From positions 4,774,001 to 4,838,000 of the forward strand of contig NZ_CP011254.1 of the NCBI RefSeq assembly GCF_001006005.1: DNA of 64,000 nt. Direction: 5' to 3'. Each line of letters starts with the position of its first letter. Position 1 is the stretch's first letter. Below are positions 44,487-53,834 of the stretch, one piece after another. The notes beneath the pieces are model-generated. The model was not told the origin of the DNA and searched no databases. It saw only the letters and a list, made by a program, of their open reading frames with translations. The DNA comes from Serratia fonticola (GTDB lineage Bacteria > Pseudomonadota > Gammaproteobacteria > Enterobacterales > Enterobacteriaceae). A program made the position numbers and the translations under genes.

Positions 44487-45683
44487 TTACTCGTTCTCTT
44501 CTCTCAGCTTTTGCCATTCAAGCTGTTGCAACAAATCGCGTGGGCGCGAGCTGTCGACATAACTGTGTTCAGAAGGATTAATCAGGAAGCTGTAGTTACG
44601 GGCAAAAGGCACCGCCGACGTAGTCACCGCCACCGGGCCATTAGCCGTCACCACGTGGTAGCCATCAATGTCTGCCCAAGCCCAGGCATCGGTCAGGAAC
44701 AAACGGCCAAGGCAGGCTTGCAGATCTGCCGAGTAATCGCAGACGATCACTTCACCGATGCAGTTACCGTCAAACATCACTTTGTCGCCGCGCTGCGGGA
44801 TGGCGTCCGGTTTCCCGGCAATGCTCATCCCCACGATACGGTGGCTGATGCCCTGCTCTACGCGTTCGTTCAAACTTGCCAGGCCGGTGAAAGCGTCTTT
44901 GTCGTAACGCACTGCCCACTGCATTTGCAATGCGATCGGGCAGCCGGTGTAGGCATTGAACATGCCAGGTTCCCAGCAAGGGTTTTCCAGGCGCACTTTC
45001 CGCTGGTAGTTCAGCCCACCGGTACGCATGTCGTACTTTTCGCCAGCCTCCAGCATCTGGGTCCAAACATCGGCCAGCAGATCCTGTGGCCCCATCAGTT
45101 TGTAAGAGTACTCGCCGTGTTTGCCGCTGCGCAGCAGGATCAGATCGTCCTCAACGTGCATATGTTCCTGGTATGGCAAGCCAATCACATCCATCCCATA
45201 AACTTCAGCAAGCAGTTCCCAGGCGTACGGCCCTTCAAAGTGCAACATGCCCCACTCTGGCGTCAGCGATTCGATCGAGTCGATTTCCTCAAACTCGTCT
45301 TCATTGCCAGCCAGCTTGGCACGCAGCATCTCGCACAGCGTTTCACCGCTGACCCACTCCGACAGCAACAGAAAACGTTCGTCATCACAGGCGATATACA
45401 GGTCGGTAATGATATTGCCAGCCTCATCGAGGATCAGACTGTACATGGCTTGCTCATCCCGGATCGATGAAACATCGCCGGAAACCAGCTGGTTAAGCAA
45501 CGACCAGGCGCTGTCACCGTTGATGGCCGCGATGCCAAAATGGGAGTAGTCGGACAACAGAATGTGTTGACGTACCGCCTTGTGCTCCTCTTCCGCTGCA
45601 AAATAACTCAGGGGAATGGCAGCGCCGTTACGCTCCCCCATTACCGCCCCGTGCTGCCGATGAATGTCAGTGAGTTTGGTCAT
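44487..45683 (-). CDS. GcvT-family (aminomethyltransferase-like) protein
   Basis: A 398-residue protein of the glycine-cleavage T-protein/YgfZ family: GIAAINGDSAWSLLNQLVSGDVSSI, the MYSLILDEAGNIITDLYI segment (folate-binding core, acidic residues kept) and a C-terminal barrel with QRGDKVMFDGNCIGEV and SADLQACLGRLFL. These proteins bind tetrahydrofolate and move one-carbon units or demethylate substrates. There is no gcvH/gcvP nearby; instead it overlaps the ACP gene by four bases, so it probably works on the cluster's acyl intermediate or its amine precursor. Such a partner for a type II synthase is unusual. Confidence 0.82.
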   Translation of the reverse strand: MTKLTDIHRQHGAVMGERNGAAIPLSYFAAEEEHKAVRQHILLSDYSHFGIAAINGDSAWSLLNQLVSGDVSSIRDEQAMYSLILDEAGNIITDLYIACDDERFLLLSEWVSGETLCEMLRAKLAGNEDEFEEIDSIESLTPEWGMLHFEGPYAWELLAEVYGMDVIGLPYQEHMHVEDDLILLRSGKHGEYSYKLMGPQDLLADVWTQMLEAGEKYDMRTGGLNYQRKVRLENPCWEPGMFNAYTGCPIALQMQWAVRYDKDAFTGLASLNERVEQGISHRIVGMSIAGKPDAIPQRGDKVMFDGNCIGEVIVCDYSADLQACLGRLFLTDAWAWADIDGYHVVTANGPVAVTTSAVPFARNYSFLINPSEHSYVDSSRPRDLLQQLEWQKLREENE

Positions 45684-46003
45684 TCCTTGTCCGCTCCTGT
45701 TGCTGATCCGTTGGTGGTTTCCCCCTGCTTGGCAATAACAAACGAAGTCAGGGTGTTGACGCTACGCATGTAGGAAGGATCGTCACCTTCTGTCACACGG
45801 ATGCCGAAGATTTCATCGAGCAACACGACGACCTCGGTGGCATCCACCGAATCCAGCTTCAACCCACTACCAAACAGCGGCGTGTCATCGTCAATCTGAC
45901 TGACTTTCTGATAGAGGTTCAGGCGTTCTATTAGCCCCGTTTTGATTTTCTCCAGCACAGACTTGCGCTGTTCAATCCTTGCAATAAGCGCGATGTTACT
46001 CAT
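45680..46003 (-). CDS. Acyl carrier protein
   Basis: A 107-residue carrier protein with a four-helix ACP pattern and the phosphopantetheine attachment Ser52 in LKLDSVDATEVVVLLDEIFGI. It has ~15 extra residues at the N-terminus and an unstructured tail. It overlaps the GcvT-like gene by four bases (ATGA). The cognate activating enzyme is probably the AcpS-type transferase encoded first in the cluster. It is not the housekeeping acpP, which differs in length and context. Confidence 0.93.
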   Translation of the reverse strand: MSNIALIARIEQRKSVLEKIKTGLIERLNLYQKVSQIDDDTPLFGSGLKLDSVDATEVVVLLDEIFGIRVTEGDDPSYMRSVNTLTSFVIAKQGETTNGSATGADKE

Positions 46004-46024
46004 AGCGGCATTACTCCCTGTTAG

Positions 46025-46612
46025 TTAAACGTACATACCTTTGCCTTCAGCCAGAATGCGATCGGTGCGAAAATTGACAATCCGCCCGGCGCACGCCACA
46101 TTCCGGCCAACCCGCGCCTCCACTTCGTAGTGGTGGAACCCGTTCATATCGGCGAACGCCAGGCGGCTATTGACTTCAATGGTGTCGCCCGGCGCGACCA
46201 TGCTTTTGTACTTGACGTCCTGAGAGGCCAGCACGCCTAACACGCGCGCCCGCTCGGCTATCACTCGTGCCGTGCCCTCTGGCGTCTGCAGCGCCCGCGA
46301 TACCTCATCAAATTTCTTCAAGGGTTGCTGGGTTTCTCGTTCATGCAACTGGCAAAAATCGTTCAGCAGACTCAGGTATTCACTAGACTGGCCGAAGATC
46401 TCGGCGATCATCACGCCAGGCATTACCGGATTGTCTGGAAAATGCCCCGGAATATAGGATTCATTAAAGGTGACGTGCTTGATCACGGTAATCGACCCTC
46501 TTTCTCCCGGTGAAAAGTCCACGATGCGGTCGACCATAAATATCGGTGCACGCCAGGACCCCATTTTCAGCAGCAGATTGGGCTGGACTAAGCTCTTGTT
46601 ATAATTCGCCAT
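46025..46612 (-). CDS. 3-hydroxyacyl-ACP dehydratase, FabZ-like hotdog protein
   Basis: A 195-residue hotdog-fold enzyme. The active-site helix reads GHFPDNPVMPGVMIAEIFGQ, giving the catalytic His57 and Glu71 of FabZ/FabA enzymes. It is about 45 residues longer than E. coli FabZ, with an insertion rich in Gln/Glu after the active site. It would dehydrate the 3-hydroxyacyl-ACP made by the adjacent ketoreductase. Seventeen bases separate it from that gene. Confidence 0.93.
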   Translation of the reverse strand: MANYNKSLVQPNLLLKMGSWRAPIFMVDRIVDFSPGERGSITVIKHVTFNESYIPGHFPDNPVMPGVMIAEIFGQSSEYLSLLNDFCQLHERETQQPLKKFDEVSRALQTPEGTARVIAERARVLGVLASQDVKYKSMVAPGDTIEVNSRLAFADMNGFHHYEVEARVGRNVACAGRIVNFRTDRILAEGKGMYV

Positions 46613-46628
46613 ACAACATTCCTGTCGG

Positions 46629-47384
46629 TTAACGCATCACCAGGCCGCCATCGGCCACCAAGGTCTGACCAACGATATAGCTGGATGCGTCTGAACTTAA
46701 GAAAGCCACCACGTTGGCGATCTCGTCGACACGACCAAGACGTTTCAACGGGATAGCGGACATTACGTTGCGCACTATCTGGCGCGGCACCTTTTTCACC
46801 ATTCTGGATTCAATCATCCCCGGTGCCACGGCATTGACGCGGATCCCCTTCGAGGCCATTTCGCTGGCCAGGGTGCGGGTAAGGCCAATAATGCCGGCCT
46901 TGGCGGCGCTGTAATTGCTCTGGCCAAAGCTGGAGGTGATGCCGGATATCGAAGATATATTCACCACCGTTGAATTGCGGGCGTGACGCAATAATGGCAG
47001 CAACCGTTTGGTCATGGTAAAGGTGCCATACAGATTGACCTTGATAACCTGATCAAACTCTTCATACGTCAGCGCAGAAAATACGTTGTCTTTGTAGATC
47101 CCGGCATTATTAATCAACACATGCACCTCATGAGCCTGTTTCTCAAGCTCATCGGCCAGGCTGGACACCTCGCTGACATCGGCAACATTGCACTGCAGGA
47201 TATGCAGATTTTCACCCTGCGGATGGGCGGATTTTAATTTTTCCAGACCGCTATTATCGTGATGGTAAATAGCGAATACCTTAGCCTGCTGTTCGAGATA
47301 CTTCTCACAAATGGCCAAGCCAATATCACCACTGGCGCCGGTGATAACTACATTTTTACCCCCGATATCGGGATAGTGAGACAT
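46629..47384 (-). CDS. 3-oxoacyl-ACP reductase, FabG-like
   Basis: A 251-residue SDR ketoreductase with ITGASGDIGLAI cofactor loop, INNAGIYKD, catalytic Ser (VNISSISG), and Tyr158/Lys162 in SNYSAAKAG. The C-terminus (YIVGQTLVADGGLVMR) is typical FabG. It reduces the 3-ketoacyl-ACP made by the ketosynthase using NADPH. Second gene of the cluster, 21 bp after the AcpS-type gene. Confidence 0.93.
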   Translation of the reverse strand: MSHYPDIGGKNVVITGASGDIGLAICEKYLEQQAKVFAIYHHDNSGLEKLKSAHPQGENLHILQCNVADVSEVSSLADELEKQAHEVHVLINNAGIYKDNVFSALTYEEFDQVIKVNLYGTFTMTKRLLPLLRHARNSTVVNISSISGITSSFGQSNYSAAKAGIIGLTRTLASEMASKGIRVNAVAPGMIESRMVKKVPRQIVRNVMSAIPLKRLGRVDEIANVVAFLSSDASSYIVGQTLVADGGLVMR

Positions 47385-47405
47385 AGATATTCCCTTACTT
47401 TATAA

Positions 47406-47774
47406 TTAACCCAATGCCGCTGCGGCAATGGCATGTGACTGACAATGAGAAATGCTCAGCGTGGCGTGAGTCAATTTTTTCTCCTGCATCAATCTGGCAA
47501 ATTCACCGCTGAAGAAATAATAAGGGCAGCCCAAATCATCGTGTCTTATTTCGATGTCGTGGAATAGGATCCCCAGGCGGAACCCGGTACCGAGCGCTTT
47601 CACCGCCGCCTCTTTGGCCGCCCAGAAGCCAGCCAGTCGTTCGACGTTTTCGGCCAAATCCCCCAGTGCCTGCTGCTCTAGCGGGGTTAACAAACGTTGT
47701 GACAGCCTATCGCCACTTCGCATTAACGCGGTGTTTACCCGTGCGATCTCAATAATGTCCACACCAAGATTCAT
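47406..47774 (-). CDS. AcpS-type holo-ACP synthase (4'-phosphopantetheinyl transferase)
   Basis: A 122-residue single-domain transferase with the magnesium-binding Asp in LGVDIIEIARV and the WAAKEAAVKALG motif of the AcpS group. It moves phosphopantetheine from CoA onto the ACP Ser. Being a second copy outside the usual pdxJ-acpS context and first in this operon, it is presumably specific for the cluster ACP. The upstream gap is long and AT-rich, the likely operon promoter. Confidence 0.93.
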   Translation of the reverse strand: MNLGVDIIEIARVNTALMRSGDRLSQRLLTPLEQQALGDLAENVERLAGFWAAKEAAVKALGTGFRLGILFHDIEIRHDDLGCPYYFFSGEFARLMQEKKLTHATLSISHCQSHAIAAAALG

Positions 47775-48655
47775 CCTTTCTGACTCCCATCGTCAAATCC
47801 ATTGAAGCAGCTTCGTGTGAAAGCGACATAATACCAAAATACAATATGGCAACAATGGCAGAACCTATAACGCAATAAAATTGCAATAGGGAATTGTCTG
47901 CATTGCTTAACGAGAATGTTATCGCGAAATGTTTAAAACAATCAATAAAGCCTCAGTAAAAAACACCATCAACAAATAAAATAGAACATTATTCTAATTA
48001 TGAAGTTAAAATGCAGAACAAAAACCCACAACATCATTTTGACTGGTCGGATATGTCATTTTTTTATTATTTAAACGGGATTTATTTTTGCAAGAATAAC
48101 CCTGCTTGTTAGGAGTATTCAAAATAATAAGGGATTTAATTGAGATTAATTCAAGAAATAACCTATTTTAAAGTATTTTTATCTTTCACCCTATTTAAAA
48201 AAATGGCCATTATTAAATTTCCACCCTCTCTGATTTATCTTGGTGATCGGTAAATGCCGAAGGATTTTGCATCATGTCCTTCATGGAGTTGGCGCATGAT
48301 TTTTAAACAGGAAGCGTTTTCAGACAATAATGCACCGCTGAAATTCAAATTCCGTCTCAAAAAGAGCCACTATCAAGCGAACATCACCTTTGGCAGGCCA
48401 GAGCTTCGGGAGACGCAACCTTCCTTTCCGCTTCGCTACTCATTTTTTAATCAATATTCTCTTCGGCATAGCAGGCCAGTCTGTTACTCTGCGACAGTGC
48501 TAGAGCCCAGATTCAGCAGCAGAATCGGCCAGACGATGAAAAATACCGTAATCAGGCTGAAATATCAGACTTATCCATGTTAGTTTCGTAGTTTAACAAG
48601 TTGAACTGACCATACTCTGCGGTGCAGAATACGCGCAGATGAAATGGAGGTTCGG
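47775..48655. promoter_or_regulatory. Long AT-rich region upstream of the acyl-synthesis cluster
   Basis: An 881-bp gap between the divergent cluster and the OmpA-like gene. About 47.8-48.25 kb is strongly AT-rich with many A/T runs, as in H-NS-silenced horizontally acquired DNA. It must carry the cluster promoter. The remainder (48.25-48.6 kb) has normal composition. An open frame at 48254-48583 (about 95-109 codons, with GGAG before an internal ATG at 48296) has no recognisable protein features and I do not call it. No JUMPstart motif, riboswitch or tRNA was seen. Confidence 0.5.
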
Positions 48656-49774
48656 ATGTACCAGATGGGAAATGTCATTAACCAGCAGATGGCGGCGATC
48701 TCGCCCCAGGTGCTGACGGTGTTGGAACAAAAGCTGGTAACGGCTAAAGAAAAGATCGCGTTGTGCCTTAACGGTATGGGGGCCTTGATCCTGCAAAAGA
48801 CCCGCGACTACCTGCATCGCAATGACAACTCCCTCCGTTTCCGCCAGTTGGTCGGGCGCACTCCCCCCTTTGAATTGGGCTTTCTGGATGAAGCTCTGGG
48901 CAAATTCAGCCCAGCGTTGCTGACGATGGTGCTTGGCCACAAAGTGAAGCGCCTCACCCAGCTGTTTGTGAGCTTTTATGTGCTGGAAAAACAGGTCGCC
49001 GAGCGGCTGTTTTCCGTGGCCTCCGCGGTGGTATTTGGCCTGTTGGGCCAATATCTGCGCCAGCGTTCCCTACAATCACCGTCGTTAAAAGGCTGGCTCG
49101 AGTGGCAGTTGCCGCAGATTGCCGCAGCCCAGCCAACGGCGGTACTCAACCAGCTACCTGCTCTTATCCCAGCCGATCCGGCCGTTTCCCGCACCGGATC
49201 GCTAGCGCCCCCCAAACGCCGTATCTGGCCGTGGTTAATGCTGGCGCTGCTATTGGTATCGCTGCTGTTCTCACTGCGCGGTTTTAGCGTGTTACAACCC
49301 ATGCAGGCTAGCGGTCAGAGCGATGTGACCTACCGCAGGTTGGCCGATGGCAAGCAGCTCCTGCTGTCACAGCGTAGCGTCGAGAACCTGCTGATCACCT
49401 ATATTGAGAGCAATGCCCCCACTAGCGAAAAGCGTTGGTTTACGCTGGATCGCATGCAGTTCGACACCAACCGCACCGAGTTAACCCCAGCATCACAAGA
49501 ACAGCTGAGGAATATCGTCGATATTCTGCGTGCTTACCCGGATGTGGAGATCCAGTTGGGGGGATATACCGATAAGTCCACCAACGAGCAGATGGACCGG
49601 CGTTTATCGCAGGATCGCGCCGATGCGGTACGCATGGCGTTGGTAAAAATGGGGATTGGGGAAAGCCGTATCAGCGCCGAAGGTTACGGCTCGGCTTACC
49701 CCTTGGTGCCTAACGATAGCGAAGCCAATCGCGCGAAAAACCGCAGAATCGATCTGCGGGTGGTTGAGAAGTAA
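48656..49774 (+). CDS. OmpA-family peptidoglycan-binding membrane protein
   Basis: A 372-residue protein with an unusual order: a soluble helical N-terminal half (~1-185) without signal peptide, one membrane helix at ~190-210 (IWPWLMLALLLVSLLFSLRGF), then a C-terminal OmpA/MotB domain (about 255-370: LGGYTDKSTNEQMDRRLSQDRADAVRMAL ... NRRIDLRV) in the periplasm. This topology resembles peptidoglycan anchors of motor or secretion systems more than an outer-membrane porin. GGAGG at 5 nt supports ATG 48656 over the ATG 12 bases earlier. Function unknown; convergent with the PBP3-like gene. Confidence 0.8.
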   Translation: MYQMGNVINQQMAAISPQVLTVLEQKLVTAKEKIALCLNGMGALILQKTRDYLHRNDNSLRFRQLVGRTPPFELGFLDEALGKFSPALLTMVLGHKVKRLTQLFVSFYVLEKQVAERLFSVASAVVFGLLGQYLRQRSLQSPSLKGWLEWQLPQIAAAQPTAVLNQLPALIPADPAVSRTGSLAPPKRRIWPWLMLALLLVSLLFSLRGFSVLQPMQASGQSDVTYRRLADGKQLLLSQRSVENLLITYIESNAPTSEKRWFTLDRMQFDTNRTELTPASQEQLRNIVDILRAYPDVEIQLGGYTDKSTNEQMDRRLSQDRADAVRMALVKMGIGESRISAEGYGSAYPLVPNDSEANRAKNRRIDLRVVEK

Positions 49775-49781
49775 TTGCCAC

Positions 49782-51500
49782 TCAGCCCTTGGCTACCGCT
49801 ACCACTTTCAACGGCTGGGCATCCGGCAAGATATTCATATGCTCCAGCACCTGGGCCATAATCTTGCCAAATACCGGCCCCGCCACCGAGCCACCAAAGT
49901 GTTTGCCTGCCTTGGGGTTATTGACCATCACCACCAGGGCCACCTGCGGATCGCTGGCCGGTGCCACGCCTGCGGTGTAGTTGATATAACCACCATCGTA
50001 CTTGCCGTTTGGTCCCATCTTTTCAGCAGTTCCCGTCTTGATTGCCAAGCGATAGCCAGGCACTGCGGCACTGAGGCCGCTCCCCCCAGGCAACGCATCG
50101 CTCTCCATCATGTGCACCACGGTTTTTACCACCTCAGCGGACATGACTTGCTGACCCATGACCGGCGGAGTGACTTTAGTGATGGAAAGCGGACGATAAA
50201 CACCGAATGAACCGATGGTGGCATATTCACGCACCATCTGCAGCGGCGTGACGCGTAAACCGTAGCCAAAGGAGAAGGTGGCTCGTTCAATATCGGCCCA
50301 GCGCGCGCGGTGAGCGGGCAGATAGCCACTACTTTCGTTGCCAATCCCCAGATCGGTTGGCCGACCAAGGCCAAAACTGCGATAAACGGCAGGCAACACC
50401 GTGGCAGGCAGTGCCAACGCAATATGCGAAACCGCAATATCGCTGGATTTTTGCAGCACGCCGGTAATGGTCAGTTTCGACCAATGGCCCACGTCTTTGA
50501 TCAGATGGCCGTTCACCGTATAAGGCGTAGTATCCAGCACGGTATCTGGCCGGATCAGCTTGTGATCCAACCCCACCATCACCACCACCGGTTTAACCGT
50601 CGAGCCAGGTTCAAAACTGTCGCTGCTGCAGACATTATGTATGTCTTTCACCGGCGTATTGGCGTAGTTGTTGGGGTTGAAAGAGGGATAGCTGGCCATG
50701 CCGAGGATCTCACCGGTATTCACCTTCACCAGCACCGCACAGCCGGAGTCGGCCTGGTTGGCGATCACCCCATCGCGGATCTGGGAAAACAGCACGTACT
50801 GAATAAATTTGTCGATGCTTAACGTCACGTTCGGTGGCGGCACTGGATCAACGCTTTTGATCACGCCGATAACCGCACCGCTGCCGTCTTTCTGATAGAC
50901 ACGCAGGCCGTTTTTACCCTGCAACAACGGGTTGAAACCCAGCTCAATCCCTTCCAGCCCCTGATTATCCTGCCCCACAATGCCAATCAGCCCGGCGGCG
51001 TCTTGCCCCATGGGATAGAAACGGCTGAAGTCCTGCTCGGTGCTAACGCCGGTCAGGTGCAGCTTGCTGATATAGGCCGCATTGTCATCCTCCACCTTGC
51101 GGGCCAGATAGACAAAGCGCTTACGGGCGTTGGCCTGGATCAGGTGCTGAACATCAGCAAGCGGCATTTTCAACACGTTGGCCAAACTCTGCCAGCGCTC
51201 GGTGCTGGTATCGGTTTGGGTATCGAGGATATGTTTGGGATCCAACACGATATCTTTGGAAGAGACGCTGACCGCCAGCGCCGCATCGTTACGGTCGGTG
51301 ATCATCGCTCGGTTGGTGGGCACCACCTGGGTACGAATGGAACGCTGGTCAGCCTGGTCGGCCAACTGTTGGTGTTCCAGCAACTGTAAATAACCGACCC
51401 GGAACATCAAGAGAAAAAAGCAGACCAAGATGCCTGCGCAAATCCAGCCAAAACGCGCCGTCGAGTAGTTTTTACCGTTTTTCTTGGTTGGAGGAGCCAC
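49782..51500 (-). CDS. PBP3-like class B penicillin-binding protein (FtsI paralogue)
   Basis: A 572-residue class B transpeptidase: cytoplasmic tail, membrane helix (~18-38), pedestal domain, and transpeptidase domain with SxxK in PGSTVKP (about residue 299), SxN-equivalent KSSDIAVS, and KTGTAEK. It cross-links septal peptidoglycan. It is not in a dcw cluster (no mraY/murE neighbours), so it is a second copy, like the acid-active PBP3 of Salmonella. A PBP2-like gene lies 101 bp upstream on the same strand. Its position here, alone with a PBP2 paralogue, suggests an alternative division/elongation pair. Confidence 0.88.
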   Translation of the reverse strand: MAPPTKKNGKNYSTARFGWICAGILVCFFLLMFRVGYLQLLEHQQLADQADQRSIRTQVVPTNRAMITDRNDAALAVSVSSKDIVLDPKHILDTQTDTSTERWQSLANVLKMPLADVQHLIQANARKRFVYLARKVEDDNAAYISKLHLTGVSTEQDFSRFYPMGQDAAGLIGIVGQDNQGLEGIELGFNPLLQGKNGLRVYQKDGSGAVIGVIKSVDPVPPPNVTLSIDKFIQYVLFSQIRDGVIANQADSGCAVLVKVNTGEILGMASYPSFNPNNYANTPVKDIHNVCSSDSFEPGSTVKPVVVMVGLDHKLIRPDTVLDTTPYTVNGHLIKDVGHWSKLTITGVLQKSSDIAVSHIALALPATVLPAVYRSFGLGRPTDLGIGNESSGYLPAHRARWADIERATFSFGYGLRVTPLQMVREYATIGSFGVYRPLSITKVTPPVMGQQVMSAEVVKTVVHMMESDALPGGSGLSAAVPGYRLAIKTGTAEKMGPNGKYDGGYINYTAGVAPASDPQVALVVMVNNPKAGKHFGGSVAGPVFGKIMAQVLEHMNILPDAQPLKVVAVAKG

Positions 51501-51601
51501 TGTTAAGCCTACGTTTTTAAACTGATTATTTATCCGCTCAGTCTAACCTGAGTCAGATTGCCAGAAGGTTGCAGTTTGTAAGAAAGTAAAAACAAACGCG
51601 T

Positions 51602-53527
51602 TTAATGTTGCACATCGTCACTGTCTCCAAACAACGTCTGGCTACCGTCGTTATGCCCCGGCGCTGGCACATTGGCCGGGTCGAAAATGTGGTCCAGGAT
51701 TGCCCTGGCCGTCGGCCCTGCAACTACGCCATCCCCACCGCCGTTTTCCAGAATTAGCGCCATCGCCACCCGCGGGTTTTTATACGGCGCAAACAGGGTG
51801 TAGAAAATGTGGTCACGCAGGCGTACCGGGGTCATTTTGGCATTGTAAGTCTGGTTTTCCTTCAGGCTGAAAACCTGTGAAGTCCCCGATTTGGCCGCTA
51901 TCTGGTAGGGCGCGGTATGGAACAGCTTATACCCGGTGCCGTTAGGCAGGTTCGCCATGCCATACATACCGTTGCGTACGATCCCCCAATATGGCGATTT
52001 GGGCTCGCCAATCTGCACGGCCTGCTCTGGTGGCTGGTAGCGTTCGACTTCCCGGCCCTGTTTCATCGAATACAGCAGATGCGGCGTTTTCACCCTGCCG
52101 CTGTTGATCAGCGTGGTCAGCGCTTTCACCATCTGGATCGGCGTAGCGACCCAATACCCCTGGCCAATACCCACCGAGATGGTATCACCTTGGTACCACC
52201 CTTTTTTATGTACTCGCTGCTTCCATTCCCGGCTCGGCAGCACGCCGCGATATTCCTCGTTCAGATCGATCCCCGTCGCCTTGCCATAACCAAACTGGCT
52301 GAGCCACTGATGGATCCGGTCGATCCCCATCTCATAGGCAACCTGATAGAAGAAGGTATCGGCCGACTCCTCGATCGCCTTGGTGACGTTCAGCAGGCCG
52401 TGCCCGGTTTTCAACCAGTCGCGATAGCGGCGCTGCGTTCCCGGCAAAGTCCAGGTGGGTGCGCCAAAGAAAGTGGTGGTTGGGGTGATGACACCAGCGA
52501 ACAGTGCCGATACCGCCATATAAGGTTTTACCGTTGAAGCCGGTGGGTATAACCCCTGCGTCACGCGGTTAATCAGAGGTAAATCCGGGTTGCTGAGCAG
52601 CGACTTGTAGGCCTGATAGCCAATACCTCTGACGAACGGGTTGGGATCGTAGCTAGGGCTGGAGACCATCGCCAGAATGCCTCCGTCGCGCGGATCGGCA
52701 ACCACCACCGCCGCCCGTTGCCCTTTGAGCAAGCCTTCGATGTACTGTTGCAGGTGCAGATCGAGCGTCAGATAAATATCTTTACCCGCCTGGGGCGGTT
52801 GTTCCTTCAGCAGGCGAACGATACGCCCGTGGTTATCCACCTCCACTTCCTGATAGCCAGTGGTACCGTGTAGCTGTTTCTCGTAATAGGCTTCCAACCC
52901 CTGTTTGCCAATATTGTGGTCGGCCGCATAGTTTTGCGCCTGGCCCTGCTGCTCCAGCTTTTTGACGTCGTTATCATTAATTCGCGAGACATACCCCACC
53001 ACGTGCGCCAACTGTGCCCCGTAAGGATATTGCCGCTGCTGGTAGGTATCGATGGTCACACCGTCAAAGCGATACTGGTTTACCGCAAAACGAGCCACCT
53101 CGGTTTCACTAAGCCCGGTCTTGAGGGTAACGGGCTTATAGCGACTATTGTGGTGCATATCATCACGAAAGGCGGCGATGTCATCCGGCGTCAGATCAAC
53201 AATGGGCGTCAGGTTTTGCAGCAGCCCTGCCATATCGGCAATCTTGCTGGGGGTCACTTCAATCTGATACAGCTGTATGTTGCGCACCAGCGGGATGCCG
53301 TTGCGATCGAAGATCAGGCCACGATGAGGGGCGATGGGCAACATTTTGATGTCGTTCTGATTAGAGCGCGTCTGGTAAAACGCATGCTGTTTGATCTGCA
53401 ACTGATACAGGTTGAAAACCAGCAAGCCAAAACAGGCGACGACCAGCACCATCGCCACGCAGGCACGGCGAATGAACAACGTTTCTTCGGCGGGATGGTC
53501 ACGGAAAGGATCTTTTAATTGGGCCAT
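51602..53527 (-). CDS. PBP2-like class B penicillin-binding protein (MrdA paralogue)
   Basis: A 641-residue class B transpeptidase with a membrane helix (~24-45), pedestal, and transpeptidase domain: SxxK in ASTVKPY (about Ser330, as in E. coli PBP2), ESADTFFYQVAYEMG, and KSGTSQVF. It normally works with RodA in lateral wall synthesis. No rodA, rlpA or dacA flanks it, so it is an extra copy, matching the Salmonella PBP2 paralogue concept. It has diverged at both ends from the housekeeping form. Followed at 101 bp by the PBP3 paralogue, likely cotranscribed. Confidence 0.88.
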   Translation of the reverse strand: MAQLKDPFRDHPAEETLFIRRACVAMVLVVACFGLLVFNLYQLQIKQHAFYQTRSNQNDIKMLPIAPHRGLIFDRNGIPLVRNIQLYQIEVTPSKIADMAGLLQNLTPIVDLTPDDIAAFRDDMHHNSRYKPVTLKTGLSETEVARFAVNQYRFDGVTIDTYQQRQYPYGAQLAHVVGYVSRINDNDVKKLEQQGQAQNYAADHNIGKQGLEAYYEKQLHGTTGYQEVEVDNHGRIVRLLKEQPPQAGKDIYLTLDLHLQQYIEGLLKGQRAAVVVADPRDGGILAMVSSPSYDPNPFVRGIGYQAYKSLLSNPDLPLINRVTQGLYPPASTVKPYMAVSALFAGVITPTTTFFGAPTWTLPGTQRRYRDWLKTGHGLLNVTKAIEESADTFFYQVAYEMGIDRIHQWLSQFGYGKATGIDLNEEYRGVLPSREWKQRVHKKGWYQGDTISVGIGQGYWVATPIQMVKALTTLINSGRVKTPHLLYSMKQGREVERYQPPEQAVQIGEPKSPYWGIVRNGMYGMANLPNGTGYKLFHTAPYQIAAKSGTSQVFSLKENQTYNAKMTPVRLRDHIFYTLFAPYKNPRVAMALILENGGGDGVVAGPTARAILDHIFDPANVPAPGHNDGSQTLFGDSDDVQH

Positions 53528-53834
53528 GCGTGGGGTCTTACCTGCCTGACTGATTGCTAAAAAGGGTGCGAAAAGCCGGCAAGCATAGCGTTAATAGCCC
53601 TGGCGCCACATTAAAAGGTTGCTAATGATTTGGCATAAATGTTTCAACATATTGGAATGTTGCTGTGATTTGTCAGACAGGCCATAACGACTATTGAGAC
53701 GCCAATTATTCCAATGCTACAATGTGACGCAGATCACACTAACAACCTAAACCACCGTCTATCCAATGCGCATTCTGCCCCAAGGTCTGATACCTGGAGC
53801 CGGCTGCGGCATTTGTAGCAAAGGATCACCTCCG

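Noticed and set aside
44395..44517. Longer start of the KS-CLF protein
   Set aside because: The extra 41 residues overlap the GcvT-like gene end and the hairpin, and do not resemble a KS N-terminus; ATG 44394 has a good ribosome binding site.
48254..48583. 109-codon open frame upstream of the OmpA-like gene
   Set aside because: No recognisable domain and an odd composition; an internal ATG has a passable ribosome binding site, but evidence is too thin to call a gene.
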